A stretch of DNA of 64,000 bases from Lactobacillus sp. ESL0680 (GCF_029392855.1 NZ_CP113945.1:1302001-1366000), one strand, 5' to 3'. Shown: positions 1-9,452, numbered from the stretch's first letter. Program-made: numbers and translations. The notes: generated by a model not told the origin, from the letters alone.

Positions 1-963
1 TTCATTAATTGCACCCACGATTTTGTGGGGCAGGTACGGCTCCTCAATGTAAGCAATATCTTCATTAGTTAGTTTAACAGAAAGTGCATTCACTGCATCA
101 TCAAAATGAGTGGCCTTTGTTGCGCCAATAATTGGCGAAGCAACTCCCTTGGACCACAGCCATGCTAATGCAATTTGAGACATCTTGACCTGATACTTTT
201 GTGCTAATTCGTTAACCCGCTGGGAAATTTTTTCATCAAACTTTTTGGTATGGTCATACTTGCCTCGGGCCACGCGATCAGTCTGACTGCGCAAAGTAGA
301 AGCTACCCAATTGGGACGAGCTAATCGACCAGCAGCTAGTGGACTATATGGCATCAGGGATACACCCATTTGCTGGCACAGTGGCAATAACTCACGCTCA
401 TCTTCACGATAAAGTAAGTTATAATGATTTTCCATTGCTGAAAACTGGGTCCAACCATGATCTCGTGCAGCTAATTGCAGATTGTAAAATTGATAAGCAT
501 ACATTGCTGAAGCACCAAGAGCCCTAACTTTACCCGCCTTAATTAAATCATTTAAGGCAGACATTGTTTCTTCAACTGGCGTGTGATAATCAAAACGATG
601 AATAATGTATAAATCCAAATAATCGGTTCCCAGCCGTTCTAAAGTACCATCGATTTCACGTTCAATTGCCTTGCGGGACAAGCGCCCAGGATTAAAATAA
701 ACTTTCGAAGCAATTACTACTTTATCTCTTGCAGTACATTTTTTTAATGCCTTTCCTAAGTATTCTTCGCCTGTACCTGCAGAATAGCTGTTAGCTGTAT
801 CGAAAAAATTGATTCCTAAGTCTAATGCATGGGCAACAATTTTTTCAGTCCCACTTTGATCTAAAGTCCAGTCGTGCATTGTTCCTGCTTGACCAAAACT
901 CATGCCGCCAACACATAATTTAGAAATTTTAATTGTCGTATTACCCAAATTAACGTATTCCAT
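1..963 (-). CDS. Aldo/keto reductase, 3' end cut by window edge
   Basis: NAD(P)H-dependent oxidoreductase of the aldo/keto reductase superfamily; the substrate is unknown. The 321 codons present run from ATG at 963 to the window edge with no stop, so a short C-terminal piece is missing. The AKR catalytic set can be seen: Asp and Tyr in FFDTANSYSAG near residue 55, Lys in IASKVYF, and His in YIIHRFDYH. The order fits a TIM barrel. An SD (AAGGAGAG) precedes the ATG. It is a single-gene unit with its own promoter; the region upstream has an 11-bp inverted repeat GTATGTCATAC (1034-1044) that could be an operator. The family is clear; the physiological role is not. Confidence 0.9.
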   Translation of the reverse strand, partial: MEYVNLGNTTIKISKLCVGGMSFGQAGTMHDWTLDQSGTEKIVAHALDLGINFFDTANSYSAGTGEEYLGKALKKCTARDKVVIASKVYFNPGRLSRKAIEREIDGTLERLGTDYLDLYIIHRFDYHTPVEETMSALNDLIKAGKVRALGASAMYAYQFYNLQLAARDHGWTQFSAMENHYNLLYREDERELLPLCQQMGVSLMPYSPLAAGRLARPNWVASTLRSQTDRVARGKYDHTKKFDEKISQRVNELAQKYQVKMSQIALAWLWSKGVASPIIGATKATHFDDAVNALSVKLTNEDIAYIEEPYLPHKIVGAINE

Positions 964-992
964 AGCTGCTCTCTCCTTAACTTTTTGTAGTT

Positions 993-1022
993 ATTATAAT
1001 AATCAAGAACAAGTTATGTCTA
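993..1022 (-). promoter_or_regulatory. Promoter of the aldo/keto reductase gene
   Basis: Minus-strand -35 TAGACA (1017-1022) and -10 TATAAT (993-998) are separated by 18 bp, about 30 bases upstream of the start codon. The hexamers match the SigA consensus well. A short inverted repeat at 1034-1044 lies just upstream of the -35. Confidence 0.6.
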
Positions 1023-1070
1023 ATACTTATTTTGTATGTCATACTATACTAATTAGGCATGGCTAATGCC

Positions 1071-1925
1071 TCACCATAAAAACTTGTCAATTGCTTGGTC
1101 AACTCGTGGATTTTCATGGAGCTGACTGTGCTGACCGCCAGCTCCCTTGACTTCAATTTCTTGATAATCAACTCTGCCACGAAGTAAATAACGCAGTGAA
1201 CGTGCTGAAACAACGCTGACATCCCCGTCGGAATTTGTCCCATCTTCCTTGTTACCAAAAATATTTAAGACGGACACGTTTTTAGGATAATTTTGCCGAT
1301 GTTTTAATAAATAGCGATATGATGAATTTAGATACCTTGGTCGACCACTAGCCAATAAGTAATTATGATTAGCCATGTCATCCATTCCCAAAATACCGTC
1401 AAAATGTCCGCCAAGATTGACCTGCTTATTTAACCTAGGTAATTTGTCACTATTGCCGTATTTCATTTGGTAAAACATCGTCGTTAAGTTTCCCATTGAG
1501 TGAGAAACCGTATTGTAACGTTTAATTCGGTATTTTTTCTGTAACAAGACAATCAAATGATGGAACCATTCACGAGTTACATAATAATCGCCGTTTTTAT
1601 TATCTACAAATACTAACTGGATTAAGGGATGCGTGGTTCCCTTAGGCCATGTTCCCTCTAAACTAATTTGCCCATCCCGCCTAACTTTTGCAGTTAGTAC
1701 CTTGCGGGCATGATTATGCTTTTCGGCATAGGCAATCATACTATCCGTAGATTTGCCACTTGCTCCCCAACCATGAAGATAAATTGTCGGTGTACTGCCT
1801 GAGCGATCCATCACTTGATTAGTATTAGCAAGGTTATTTTTACTAAAATGGAACCAGCTAATAATACCGCCAGCAATCAAAATGACTATCACTAGTCCAA
1901 GCCAAAACAAATTTTTCTTTTTCAT
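1071..1925 (-). CDS. Membrane-anchored alpha/beta hydrolase, DUF915-like
   Basis: Predicted alpha/beta-hydrolase of the DUF915 type common in lactobacilli, 284 residues; the substrate is unknown. One N-terminal hydrophobic segment (about residues 6-25) has no lipobox Cys, so the enzyme is probably anchored or secreted with its catalytic domain outside. After YLHGWGASG (an HG oxyanion-type motif near residue 51) comes the nucleophile elbow SHSMGN with Ser near 143, and a late His in GGQHSQL. It is divergently oriented from the LysR-type gene at 2007 across 81 bases, the usual arrangement for a LysR target, which makes regulation by that protein plausible but unproven. Confidence 0.75.
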   Translation of the reverse strand: MKKKNLFWLGLVIVILIAGGIISWFHFSKNNLANTNQVMDRSGSTPTIYLHGWGASGKSTDSMIAYAEKHNHARKVLTAKVRRDGQISLEGTWPKGTTHPLIQLVFVDNKNGDYYVTREWFHHLIVLLQKKYRIKRYNTVSHSMGNLTTMFYQMKYGNSDKLPRLNKQVNLGGHFDGILGMDDMANHNYLLASGRPRYLNSSYRYLLKHRQNYPKNVSVLNIFGNKEDGTNSDGDVSVVSARSLRYLLRGRVDYQEIEVKGAGGQHSQLHENPRVDQAIDKFLW

Positions 1926-2006
1926 AATTTCATGTCCTAAAAGTCTTATACTTATCTAAAATCATTATAATACCAAAAACCAATTAACCTTAATCAAAGG
2001 AGCATC

Positions 2007-2879
2007 ATGGAACTTAGAGTCTTACGCTATTTTTTAGCAGTTGTTAACGAACAAAACATCTCGCGAGCAGCAACCAAGCTGCACATCTCGCAGCCCACAA
2101 TTTCACGGCAAATCCACGAACTTGAACAAGAATTGGGCGTCAGTCTATTTGAACGCGGTACGAGAACGATCAAATTGACAACTGACGGCGAATATCTTGC
2201 CAATCAGGCTAGACAAATTTTGACTTTGGCTAATAAAACGAGTGCCAATATTGGTAAGAAATCTGAAATTAGCGGCAGCGTCTTTATCGGCTGTTCAGAA
2301 GCACCTATGCTCAGCACAATTGCGGATGCAATTAATCAATTAAAGCAAGTTGCGCCTAATGTTATTGTCAACTTACATAGTTGTGATGCAAGCGAGGTCC
2401 AGCGTAAAATGCAAAATGGTCTGTTTGATTTTGGCTTTGTCTTGGATCCTTTTAATAAAACCAACTATAACTTCCTAACTCTGCCAGGAACTACAAGGTG
2501 GGGACTGTTAACTAGAAAGGATTCAAGTCTAGCTAATAAAAGCAAAATTAAAGTTGCTGATTTAATTGGTAAACCGGTAATTCTGCCGCAGCGTCACAAT
2601 AGTCAAACATTATTGACCAACTGGCTGGGGCAAAGCAGTCTTAAATTTCAAACTGTTGCCAGCTATAACTTGCTTAACAATGCCGCAATTCTCGCACAGC
2701 ATAATGTTGGTGATGTTCTTTGCCTCGACGGGATCATCAATCTTGCACAAACCAGCCTAACTTTTATTCCCCTTGAGCCAGAACTAACTATCCATGCAAG
2801 TTTAATTTGGTCAAAAACCGCCGTCCTCTCGCGTGCCGCCCAAACATTCTTAGACCAATTAAAAAAGGTATTAAACTAA
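2007..2879 (+). CDS. LysR-family transcriptional regulator
   Basis: DNA-binding regulator of 290 residues, the usual length for the family. The N-terminal winged helix-turn-helix (about residues 1-60) includes the typical SRAATKLHISQPTISRQI and LGVSLFERG stretches. The remainder is the periplasmic-binding-protein-like effector domain. An SD (AAAGGAG) lies 6 bases before the ATG. It faces away from the DUF915-like hydrolase gene, and ATTATAAT in the shared gap could serve as a -10 for either direction. The inducer cannot be told from sequence. It converges on the TetM-like gene and shares a hairpin terminator with it. Confidence 0.85.
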   Translation: MELRVLRYFLAVVNEQNISRAATKLHISQPTISRQIHELEQELGVSLFERGTRTIKLTTDGEYLANQARQILTLANKTSANIGKKSEISGSVFIGCSEAPMLSTIADAINQLKQVAPNVIVNLHSCDASEVQRKMQNGLFDFGFVLDPFNKTNYNFLTLPGTTRWGLLTRKDSSLANKSKIKVADLIGKPVILPQRHNSQTLLTNWLGQSSLKFQTVASYNLLNNAAILAQHNVGDVLCLDGIINLAQTSLTFIPLEPELTIHASLIWSKTAVLSRAAQTFLDQLKKVLN

Positions 2880-2883
2880 TAAA

Positions 2884-2916
2884 AAAGACCTGCTGATAAA
2901 TAATCAACAGGTCTTT
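2884..2916. terminator. Bidirectional terminator between LysR and TetM-like genes
   Basis: AAAGACCTG pairs with CAGGTCTTT, and an inner TGAT/ATCA extends the stem. A/T runs on both sides let it work for the plus-strand LysR gene and the minus-strand GTPase gene, which converge here. Confidence 0.85.
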
Positions 2917-2930
2917 CAGCTATTTGGCTT

Positions 2931-4901
2931 TTAGGCATGATAGCCGCCGAATTTGTATTTGTTTTGATACGGTACATGAGCCCACTGCGGGACTTCATTC
3001 CACGGTATTCTCGTTGCAATTTCATTTGGTACAAAAACAGAGTCTGGTGTATTTGCCAAATCGTGCGTTGGCGAGTAATCATAAGCCGCAATAATTTCTG
3101 CTGCATTTTGACAAGGATGATAACAGTCAAATGTGCACTCTAAACTCCCCTGCCCATGAGTATAATTCCGAACTACTTTAGCATAATTTTGCATTTGTTT
3201 AACTGGAGCAGAACCAGTTAAAATCTCTATATCTTGATTAGTTCCCACCTCAGGTTCATTAAAAGTGCCCTTCATCTGCTGAATATCACTAATGGCCCGA
3301 CCAATTTGCGTCGAAGCAATTTCCAGGCGAAAATGATACCACGGCTCAAGCAATTGACATTTTCCTTTAGCTTTAAGAAGCATTAAACCTTGCCGGACTG
3401 CGCGCCAGGCAGCCTTACGAAAATCGCCGCCTTGCGTGTGCTTATAACTATAATGACCACTAACAAAACGAATTTTCATATCCGTAATTGGCGCGCCAAT
3501 TAAGACACCCAAATGTTCCTTACTTTGCAAATCAAACATTACTTGTTTCTGCCAATTAGGCGCTAAAACCTCATTAGGGCAATCATTTACAATAACTAAG
3601 CCACTTCCAGCTGGCAATGGCTCAAGCACCACATGAGTCTCCGCATAATGTCGCAATGGTTCAAAATGTCCGGCACCCTCAACTGAATCCGTAACAGTTT
3701 CTTTATACAAAATCTTTCCAGTGCCAAATTCTAGCTGAAGATTAAATCTTTCCTGCAATAATTGCTGTAAGACTTCCAGCTGGACTTCACCCATAATTCG
3801 TACACTAATGCTTTGGCTATGCTCATCCCAAACAACATGAAGTTGTGGATCTTCATCCTCTAATTCTTTTAAGGCCAGCAAACAAGAATGGGGATCGTAG
3901 TCTTTAGGATCAACAGAATAAGTTAAAACAGGCTGAACTTGTGGATCCTGACTATCATGTTCAACCCCTAAGCCTTGTCCTCGATACGTTCCAGTCAAAT
4001 TAGGAATCGTACAAATTTGCCCTGCTGTTACTTCCTGCTTAGTGGTGAATTTTTCGCCCTGATAAATTCGTAGCTGGTTAACTTTTTGGTCAGTTAGTAC
4101 AATTTGCTTGGGCTGCAAACTGCCGCTCATAACGCGCAGCCAAGTTAACCGTTCACCTTTTGCATTATGTGAAATTTTAAATACTCGTGCACCAAAATCA
4201 GATATTGCTGGTTGGTACTCCTCACTCCAAAAAGCAATCCCCGAAAGTAGTTCTTTAATTCCCTGCAGTTTTAAAGCGGACCCAAAATAACAAGGAAAAA
4301 TCTGCCTTTTCTTAATCATTTGGCGGATAGTCGCATTGGCAATTGTGCCTGAAGACAGATAGTCCGTTAAAACATCGTCATCTTGAACAGCAATTTGTTC
4401 CTGAGTTGAAGCAGACAGTTGCTGATTTTGTAATTCAAAATTAACGCAGCCAGCCGATAATTCTTTTTGTAGCTGCGCGATTATTGCTCGCAATTTTTCT
4501 TGACCCGCATCCATTTTATTAACAAAAATAAAAGTCGGAACCTGATACTGCTGGAGCAGTTGCCACAACTTTCTTGTTTGACTTTGTACACCTGCAGTAG
4601 CGGAAATTACTAAGATAGCATAGTCCAGAACACTTAATACACCCTCTGTTTGTGCCAAAAAGTCAACGTGACCTGGCGTATCAAGCAAAGTTAATTTTAA
4701 ATCTTGATATTCTAAATTTGCCTGATGAGAAAAAATAGTGATCCCACGTCTTTTTTCTAGTTGATCTGAATCCAAAAAGGCATCGCCATTATCAACGCGC
4801 CCTAACTGTCTAATCGTTCCTGTTTGATAAAGTAGCGCTTCAGATAAGGTAGTCTTTCCCGCGTCAACATTCGCCAATATGCCTGCAACTATCTGTTTCA
4901 T
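2931..4901 (-). CDS. TetM-like ribosomal-protection GTPase (EF-G superfamily)
   Basis: Translational GTPase of 656 residues related to the tetracycline ribosomal protection proteins (TetM/TetO class, about 640 residues). G1 is NVDAGKTT (residues 11-18), followed by RRGITI (switch I), DTPGH (74-78) and NKMD (128-131). The C-terminal part keeps the family pattern (TQG/THGQGSL, a CYHPC-type stretch, then VFVPN). Such proteins bind the ribosome like EF-G and can dislodge tetracycline. The sequence departs widely from what I recall of acquired TetM, and the gene shows no mobile-element context, so it is probably a chromosomal paralogue. Whether it gives resistance is unknown. It is monocistronic between two terminators. 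Confidence 0.8.
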   Translation of the reverse strand: MKQIVAGILANVDAGKTTLSEALLYQTGTIRQLGRVDNGDAFLDSDQLEKRRGITIFSHQANLEYQDLKLTLLDTPGHVDFLAQTEGVLSVLDYAILVISATAGVQSQTRKLWQLLQQYQVPTFIFVNKMDAGQEKLRAIIAQLQKELSAGCVNFELQNQQLSASTQEQIAVQDDDVLTDYLSSGTIANATIRQMIKKRQIFPCYFGSALKLQGIKELLSGIAFWSEEYQPAISDFGARVFKISHNAKGERLTWLRVMSGSLQPKQIVLTDQKVNQLRIYQGEKFTTKQEVTAGQICTIPNLTGTYRGQGLGVEHDSQDPQVQPVLTYSVDPKDYDPHSCLLALKELEDEDPQLHVVWDEHSQSISVRIMGEVQLEVLQQLLQERFNLQLEFGTGKILYKETVTDSVEGAGHFEPLRHYAETHVVLEPLPAGSGLVIVNDCPNEVLAPNWQKQVMFDLQSKEHLGVLIGAPITDMKIRFVSGHYSYKHTQGGDFRKAAWRAVRQGLMLLKAKGKCQLLEPWYHFRLEIASTQIGRAISDIQQMKGTFNEPEVGTNQDIEILTGSAPVKQMQNYAKVVRNYTHGQGSLECTFDCYHPCQNAAEIIAAYDYSPTHDLANTPDSVFVPNEIATRIPWNEVPQWAHVPYQNKYKFGGYHA

Positions 4902-5005
4902 AGTCCCGTCTTTTCATTCCTTTATTACTTTTTCTTATCTTAATAAAATATAACTTAATTTTAGCCCAATCTATTCAAGGGTTACAGTAGGTTTTTAATT
5001 TAAAC

Positions 5006-5038
5006 AAAAAAAGATATCCCAATTGAGATATCTTTTTT
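5006..5038 (-). terminator. Terminator of rplM-rpsI
   Basis: AAAAAAAGATATC and GATATCTTTTTT form a stem with a short loop, giving a U-run on the minus strand just after the rpsI stop. The A/T symmetry could also make it work from the other side. Confidence 0.8.
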
Positions 5039-5057
5039 GATAAACGTAAATCCAAAA

Positions 5058-5453
5058 TTAACGTTTTGAGAATTGTGAAGCTTTGCGGGCTTTCTTCAAA
5101 CCTGGCTTCTTTCTTTCAACCATTCTAGGGTCACGAGTTAAGAATCCAGCCTTCTTCAAAGGACCACGGAAATCTGGGTCAACTTCAAGAAGAGCACGGG
5201 CAATACCAAGACGGATTGCACCAGCTTGACCTGAGAAGCCACCACCATTAACATTAACTTTAACGTCATATTGACCGTCAGTTTCAGTCAAAGTCAATGG
5301 TTGCTTCAAATCCTTAACTAAGTTAGGGAATGGAATGTATTGATCAACATCTTTGTTGTTAACAGTAATCTTACCAGTGCCTGGTACTAAACGTACACGC
5401 GCAACTGCGTCCTTACGACGACCAGTACCTGCATATGCAACTTGTTGTGCCAT
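5058..5453 (-). CDS. rpsI: 30S ribosomal protein S9
   Basis: Small-subunit protein uS9, 131 residues, whose basic C-terminal tail reaches the P-site tRNA. The [14 protein letters not shown] start and the ending [11 protein letters not shown] are family signatures. SD AGGAGG precedes the ATG. It is the second gene of rplM-rpsI, 12 bases after rplM, and is followed directly by a terminator. Confidence 0.98.
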   Translation of the reverse strand: MAQQVAYAGTGRRKDAVARVRLVPGTGKITVNNKDVDQYIPFPNLVKDLKQPLTLTETDGQYDVKVNVNGGGFSGQAGAIRLGIARALLEVDPDFRGPLKKAGFLTRDPRMVERKKPGLKKARKASQFSKR

Positions 5454-5465
5454 TTATTTAACCTC

Positions 5466-5909
5466 CTAGATTAATTTATTAATGTCTAATTCTTCAGGTT
5501 TTTGTGCTTCATGCTTGTGATCAGCATCAGCATAAACATGCATCTTCATGAATTCTTGGTGACCAAGAGTGTTCTTTGGAAGCATTCCCTTAACTGACAA
5601 TTCAACTAATCTAACTGGGTTATTGGCAAGCAAATCACCAGCTGGAACAGCCTTGATTCCGCCACGCCAACCAGAGTGGTGGTAATAAATCTTGTCAGTA
5701 GCCTTTTTACCAGTTAACTTAACTTTAGAAGCGTTAATAATAATAACGTTGTCACCAGTGTCAACATTTGGTGTATATTGAGGCTTGTTCTTACCTCTTA
5801 AAATAGTGGCTACTGCAGTAGACAGACGACCTAAAGATACATCTGTTGCGTCAATAACATACCACTTACGTTCAATTTCATTAGGTTTTGCTAATTGTGT
5901 AGTACGCAA
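5466..5909 (-). CDS. rplM: 50S ribosomal protein L13
   Basis: Large-subunit protein uL13, 147 residues. The start [20 protein letters not shown] and the motif [18 protein letters not shown] are typical. Translation begins at a TTG codon (5909) placed 8 bases after GGAGG; no ATG in frame fits better. First gene of rplM-rpsI, with a strong promoter about 75 bases upstream and a structured leader that may be the autoregulatory L13 leader known in Firmicutes. Confidence 0.97.
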   Translation of the reverse strand: MRTTQLAKPNEIERKWYVIDATDVSLGRLSTAVATILRGKNKPQYTPNVDTGDNVIIINASKVKLTGKKATDKIYYHHSGWRGGIKAVPAGDLLANNPVRLVELSVKGMLPKNTLGHQEFMKMHVYADADHKHEAQKPEELDINKLI

Positions 5910-5911
5910 TG

Positions 5912-5980
5912 TAAATTCCTCCGTTTATACGTTGTTTGAAAACAATAAGTTGCCGGGGCCTATCATGGACAAACATACTG
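5912..5980 (-). promoter_or_regulatory. Candidate L13-type mRNA leader
   Basis: The roughly 70-base 5' UTR between the rplM promoter and its SD contains a hairpin TTGTTT-TC-AAACAA (5927-5940) close to the SD. Firmicutes commonly carry an L13 leader RNA at this position. I could not align this to the consensus here, so the assignment rests on position and on the presence of a hairpin. Confidence 0.4.
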
Positions 5981-5984
5981 TTCT

Positions 5985-6013
5985 AGAATACGTCCTTTTT
6001 AATAAATTGTCAA
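5985..6013 (-). promoter_or_regulatory. Promoter of rplM-rpsI
   Basis: Minus-strand TTGACA (6008-6013) and TATTCT (5985-5990) lie 17 bp apart. This is a near-consensus SigA promoter sitting immediately after the truA stop, so rplM-rpsI is transcribed independently of the ecf-truA genes. Confidence 0.8.
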
Positions 6014-6015
6014 TA

Positions 6016-6801
6016 TTAATCAACGTCTTGCCGGTATTTTTTTGGCAAATCATCATAAAAAACATGGTAAAGAAACAAACCACTTGCTTGCGCTGTTTCT
6101 CTCACCTGCTCGCGATCTCGAGCTTTTATTACCCGGGGAATATCATCAATTGGTCGCTTACCATTACCAATTTCTAGCAAGGTGGCAACTAAAATACGTA
6201 CCATATTGTATAAAAAGCCCGAACAAATAAAGTCAAAAACAATTTCATTAGTTTCTTCATCTTGAGTGATATTAACATAATACATTGTTCTTACTTTATT
6301 TTTAATTTGGCCGCCACTAGCCGCAAAGCTAGTAAAGTCATGAGTACCAATCAAATCACGTGCAGCTAGCTGTATTTTTTTCACATCAACAGGATAAGGA
6401 TAGTGACCAGTATAAAAACGTTTGAATGGATCAACGAAGCGGTCAAGACTTGCCCGATAGCGATACCACTTGCCTTTGGAGCTATAGCGAACATGGAAGT
6501 TTTTATCAACAATTTCACATTCCTTAAAGACGATATCTAACGGCATAATCGAATTAAGTGCACGAATCATTCTTTCGGGTGGAATAGTATTTCCCGGGTA
6601 ATCAAAGTGAATTACTTGGCCAATAGCATGTACACCTGCGTCAGTTCTGCCTGACCCTTCAACGACTATTTTTTCACCCTTAGTCATTTTAGTTAGCGCA
6701 GCTTCAATTGTTCCCTGAACGGTTCTCTGATGCGGCTGACTTTGAAAGCCATGAAATAGATGGCCATCATATGCAAGTGTCATTTTATATCTTGTAATCA
6801 T
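6016..6801 (-). CDS. truA: tRNA pseudouridine synthase A
   Basis: Isomerises uridines 38-40 in the anticodon stem-loop of many tRNAs. The 261 residues have the normal TruA length and carry the catalytic Asp in [11 protein letters not shown] near residue 52, plus [22 protein letters not shown] near the C-terminus. The ATG overlaps the ecfT stop by one base (both at 6801), so it is translationally coupled as the last gene of ecfA1-ecfA2-ecfT-truA. Confidence 0.96.
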   Translation of the reverse strand: MITRYKMTLAYDGHLFHGFQSQPHQRTVQGTIEAALTKMTKGEKIVVEGSGRTDAGVHAIGQVIHFDYPGNTIPPERMIRALNSIMPLDIVFKECEIVDKNFHVRYSSKGKWYRYRASLDRFVDPFKRFYTGHYPYPVDVKKIQLAARDLIGTHDFTSFAASGGQIKNKVRTMYYVNITQDEETNEIVFDFICSGFLYNMVRILVATLLEIGNGKRPIDDIPRVIKARDREQVRETAQASGLFLYHVFYDDLPKKYRQDVD

Positions 6802-7598
6802 TAATGTATCCTAAAAATTAATAGCAGTGCAATTAAAATTGCAAAATAACCTAAATTAATCAAATCAAACTTTGACCAACGCAATATTCGGTAACGAGTT
6901 CGGCCATTATCGTCACGATATCCGCGTGATTCCATCGCTGTTGACAAATCAATGGCTGTTTCTAATGAATTGATAAACAAGGGAACCAGCAACGGTGTAA
7001 TTGCTTTTGCCCGGGTAATTAACCCACCATTATTAAAATCTGCACCACGCGAACGTTGAGCATTCATAATTTTAACAGTCTCATCAAATAAAGTTGGCAC
7101 AAAGCGCAATGCAATCGACATTACCAATGCAATTTTATCAACCGGAACTTTGATTAATTTAAGTGGTGTCAGCAGCCATTCCATTGCATCTGCAATTTCG
7201 AGTGGCATTGTTGTTACTGTCATCACCGTTGAAATTAAAATAATCACTGTAAACCGAATGAAAATATAAATCGCATTTTCAATACCATAACTAGTTATTG
7301 CAAAAATCGTCCACTGCCAGTAAACTTTACCGCCAACCGTAAAAAACAATTGTAAAAGTGATGTAAAAAAGATTAGCCAAACTAACGGCTTAACCCCATC
7401 CCAAAAGACCTTTGGCCGTAATTTAGTTGCAGCTACTGCAATAAAACTAAATATGGTCACAATCGCGTAAGTTAGCGGATTATTAGCTAGAAAAATAATC
7501 AAAATAAAAAAGATGGTTGCAAGTAATTTCCCGCGCGGATCCATTTTATAAACAAGTGAATTTCCCGGTACATATCGACCAATTAAAATTTTACTCAC
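6801..7598 (-). CDS. ecfT: ECF transporter transmembrane protein EcfT
   Basis: Membrane scaffold of the energy-coupling-factor module, linking the two ATPases to interchangeable vitamin-binding S components. The 265 residues contain several hydrophobic helices and the two coupling motifs: ...NAQRSRGAD near residue 182 and ...AMESRGYRD near 222, whose Ala-Arg-Gly residues dock into the ATPases. Starts at GTG (7598), 7 bases after AAAGGGG. Lies 4 bases after ecfA2. No S component is encoded in this window, which fits a shared group II module serving unlinked S proteins. Confidence 0.95.
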   Translation of the reverse strand: MSKILIGRYVPGNSLVYKMDPRGKLLATIFFILIIFLANNPLTYAIVTIFSFIAVAATKLRPKVFWDGVKPLVWLIFFTSLLQLFFTVGGKVYWQWTIFAITSYGIENAIYIFIRFTVIILISTVMTVTTMPLEIADAMEWLLTPLKLIKVPVDKIALVMSIALRFVPTLFDETVKIMNAQRSRGADFNNGGLITRAKAITPLLVPLFINSLETAIDLSTAMESRGYRDDNGRTRYRILRWSKFDLINLGYFAILIALLLIFRIH

Positions 7599-7602
7599 AA
7601 AC

Positions 7603-8448
7603 TCACCCCTTTAAATTTTCTTTAATTCCCTGAACCAAGTCTTTTGCTGTCAAAGGTTGACTAGGAAATTTAAATCCCTTCAATTTAGATGCAAACAAAG
7701 ATGCCTGTGGCTCATCTAAATAATGTTGCTTTAACCAAGAACGATCATTAAAAATCACTTGTGGCTTATCATGCTTAATCATTTGACCATGTTCCATTAC
7801 CAAAACATCATCAGCATAATTTGCCACATCATCCATATTATGAGTTACCAAAATAACCGTATGCCCAGCCTTCTGGTATTCAACAAATAAATCCATCATT
7901 TGCTTACGTGCTTGTGGATCAAGTCCTGCCGCCGGCTCATCAAGACACAAGATTTCTGGCTCGTAGGCTAAGACGCCAGCAATCGCAACTCGTCTCATTT
8001 GCCCGCCAGAAAGGTCAAACGGGGACTTATCTGCAATATCATCTGGCAAGCCAACTTTTTTAAGCCAAACTTGCGCAACTTTCTTTGCTTCTTCTTCACT
8101 ATAACCAAAGTTTTTGGGACCAAAAGCAACATCGTTTAAGACAGTACTTTCAAAAAGTTGAGCTTCAGGAAACTGAAAAACCAGACTAACATGTTTACGC
8201 AGCTGCTTCAAATTCTTGTTTGAAGTTTCTGGTGTAATTGTCGTCCCAGCAATCTCAATTTGACCACTAGATGGTTTTAACAAGGCATTAAAATGTTGCA
8301 TCAAAGTCGATTTGCCACTACCAGTATGACCAATAATCGCAGTAAAAGTACCATTTTGAAGTTCAAAACTCACATTATCCAGACCCTTTTTTTCAAGTGG
8401 TGAATCTGGTGAATAGATATAGCTTACTTGCTTGAATTTAATTGACAT
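7603..8448 (-). CDS. ecfA2: ECF transporter ATPase EcfA2
   Basis: ATP-hydrolysing subunit of the ECF vitamin importer, 281 residues. Walker [10 protein letters not shown] (40-48), Q-loop [10 protein letters not shown], signature LSGGQ (146-150), Walker B ILCLDE (166-171) and switch His in VTHNMDD are all intact. The sequence fits the A2 (EcfA') subunit, which pairs with the preceding EcfA1. Its first 25 bases overlap the end of ecfA1, pointing to coupled translation. Confidence 0.94.
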   Translation of the reverse strand: MSIKFKQVSYIYSPDSPLEKKGLDNVSFELQNGTFTAIIGHTGSGKSTLMQHFNALLKPSSGQIEIAGTTITPETSNKNLKQLRKHVSLVFQFPEAQLFESTVLNDVAFGPKNFGYSEEEAKKVAQVWLKKVGLPDDIADKSPFDLSGGQMRRVAIAGVLAYEPEILCLDEPAAGLDPQARKQMMDLFVEYQKAGHTVILVTHNMDDVANYADDVLVMEHGQMIKHDKPQVIFNDRSWLKQHYLDEPQASLFASKLKGFKFPSQPLTAKDLVQGIKENLKG

Positions 8449-9275
8449 AAGAAATTAATCAACTCTTTTTCTGAATTTACAGTGCTTGGAATATTAATAC
8501 CTTGTTCCAGTAGCTCATCTTTAATTTGTTCAAAGAATGGTACGTCAAGCCCCAACTTTTTAAGGAGCTTTGTTTGGCTGAAAATTTCACTACTAGTACC
8601 TTGCTCAACCAATTTTCCATCATTCATGACAATTACCTGATCGGCTAAACTTGCCTCATCAATATCATGTGTAATTGAAATAACAGTTAAATCATATTCC
8701 TGTTTCATTTGGCGAACAATTTGTAAAATTTTATTACGTCCTTCAGGATCAAGCATTGATGTTGCTTCATCCAAAATAATAATTTTGGGCTTGATAGCGA
8801 TAATGCCAGCAATTGCTACACGCTGTTTTTGACCGCCTGAGAGGCTCGCAGGCTCAGAATCAGTGTAATCAGTCATACCAACAGCATTAATTGCTTTAGG
8901 GACGATTTTTAGCATTTTCTCACGCGGAATCCCACGATTTTCAAGGCCAAAGGCAACATCGTCTGCAACAGTAGCACCAACAAACTGATTATCGGGATTT
9001 TGAAAAACTATCCCAACTTTGTTTCGAATGTCCCATATACTATCGTTAGTAAGTTTTTCACCATCAACTTCAATACTAGCCTCATCAGAATTATCAGGGA
9101 CAAGCAAACCATTTATTAATCGAATAATTGTCGATTTGCCACTACCATTGTGACCAATGATCGAAGTCCACGTTCCCCGTTTAATCTCAAAACTAATATG
9201 GTCAATAGCGGGCTGCTTTGTATCTTGATATGTAAAAGTTACATTTTTAATTTTTATAATACTATCTGTTGCCAT
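8424..9275 (-). CDS. ecfA1: ECF transporter ATPase EcfA1
   Basis: Partner ATPase of the ECF module, 283 residues. Walker [10 protein letters not shown] (41-49), Q-loop [10 protein letters not shown], signature LSGGQ (145-149), Walker B IIILDE (165-170) and SITHDID His switch are present. First gene of ecfA1-ecfA2-ecfT-truA. The ATG follows GGATGG, and an extended -10 promoter lies about 30 bases upstream, just past the terminator of the ribosomal superoperon, so the module is separately transcribed even though it abuts rplQ. Confidence 0.94.
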   Translation of the reverse strand: MATDSIIKIKNVTFTYQDTKQPAIDHISFEIKRGTWTSIIGHNGSGKSTIIRLINGLLVPDNSDEASIEVDGEKLTNDSIWDIRNKVGIVFQNPDNQFVGATVADDVAFGLENRGIPREKMLKIVPKAINAVGMTDYTDSEPASLSGGQKQRVAIAGIIAIKPKIIILDEATSMLDPEGRNKILQIVRQMKQEYDLTVISITHDIDEASLADQVIVMNDGKLVEQGTSSEIFSQTKLLKKLGLDVPFFEQIKDELLEQGINIPSTVNSEKELINFLCQLNSSK

Positions 9276-9303
9276 TTCTTCACCATCCTATAAGCCTGAC
9301 TTG

Positions 9304-9312
9304 ATTATACCA
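9304..9312 (-). promoter_or_regulatory. Extended -10 promoter of the ecf-truA operon
   Basis: TGGTATAAT on the minus strand is an extended -10 element. No good -35 is seen because the spacer is occupied by the U-tract of the upstream terminator. The predicted leader is only about 20 bases. Confidence 0.6.
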
Positions 9313-9322
9313 AAAAAAGAGC

Positions 9323-9352
9323 AAAAAAAATCATCCATGAAGAGGGATAATT
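9323..9352 (-). terminator. Terminator of the S10-spc-alpha superoperon
   Basis: On the minus strand AATTATCC, an 8-base loop, then GGATGATT (one G-U) is followed by a run of eight U. It ends the long ribosomal transcript about 100 bases after rplQ. A second copy of AATTATCC lies further upstream (about 9411-9418) and could pair with the same 3' arm. Confidence 0.8.
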
Positions 9353-9420
9353 TACATTATCTAAGCTAGACTAAACTTTCGTCATCATCTTGGCGCTTAT
9401 TCTCACTTCCATGGATAATT

Positions 9421-9436
9421 CTTAATAGCTATTAAG
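9421..9436. repeat. 16-bp perfect palindrome downstream of rplQ
   Basis: CTTAATAGCTATTAAG is a perfect inverted repeat located 17 bases after the rplQ stop codon. It has no U-run, so it is not a terminator by itself. It may be an RNA 3'-end hairpin or a protein site; nothing decides between them. Confidence 0.5.
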
Positions 9437-9452
9437 TTTTGGTTATCTCAAA

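Noticed and set aside
339..527. 62-codon plus-strand ORF inside the aldo/keto reductase
   Set aside because: Opposite-strand shadow of a conserved gene; no SD or family features.
5785..6177. 130-codon plus-strand ORF over rplM start and truA end
   Set aside because: Crosses the rplM promoter and two real genes; no SD and no plausible product.
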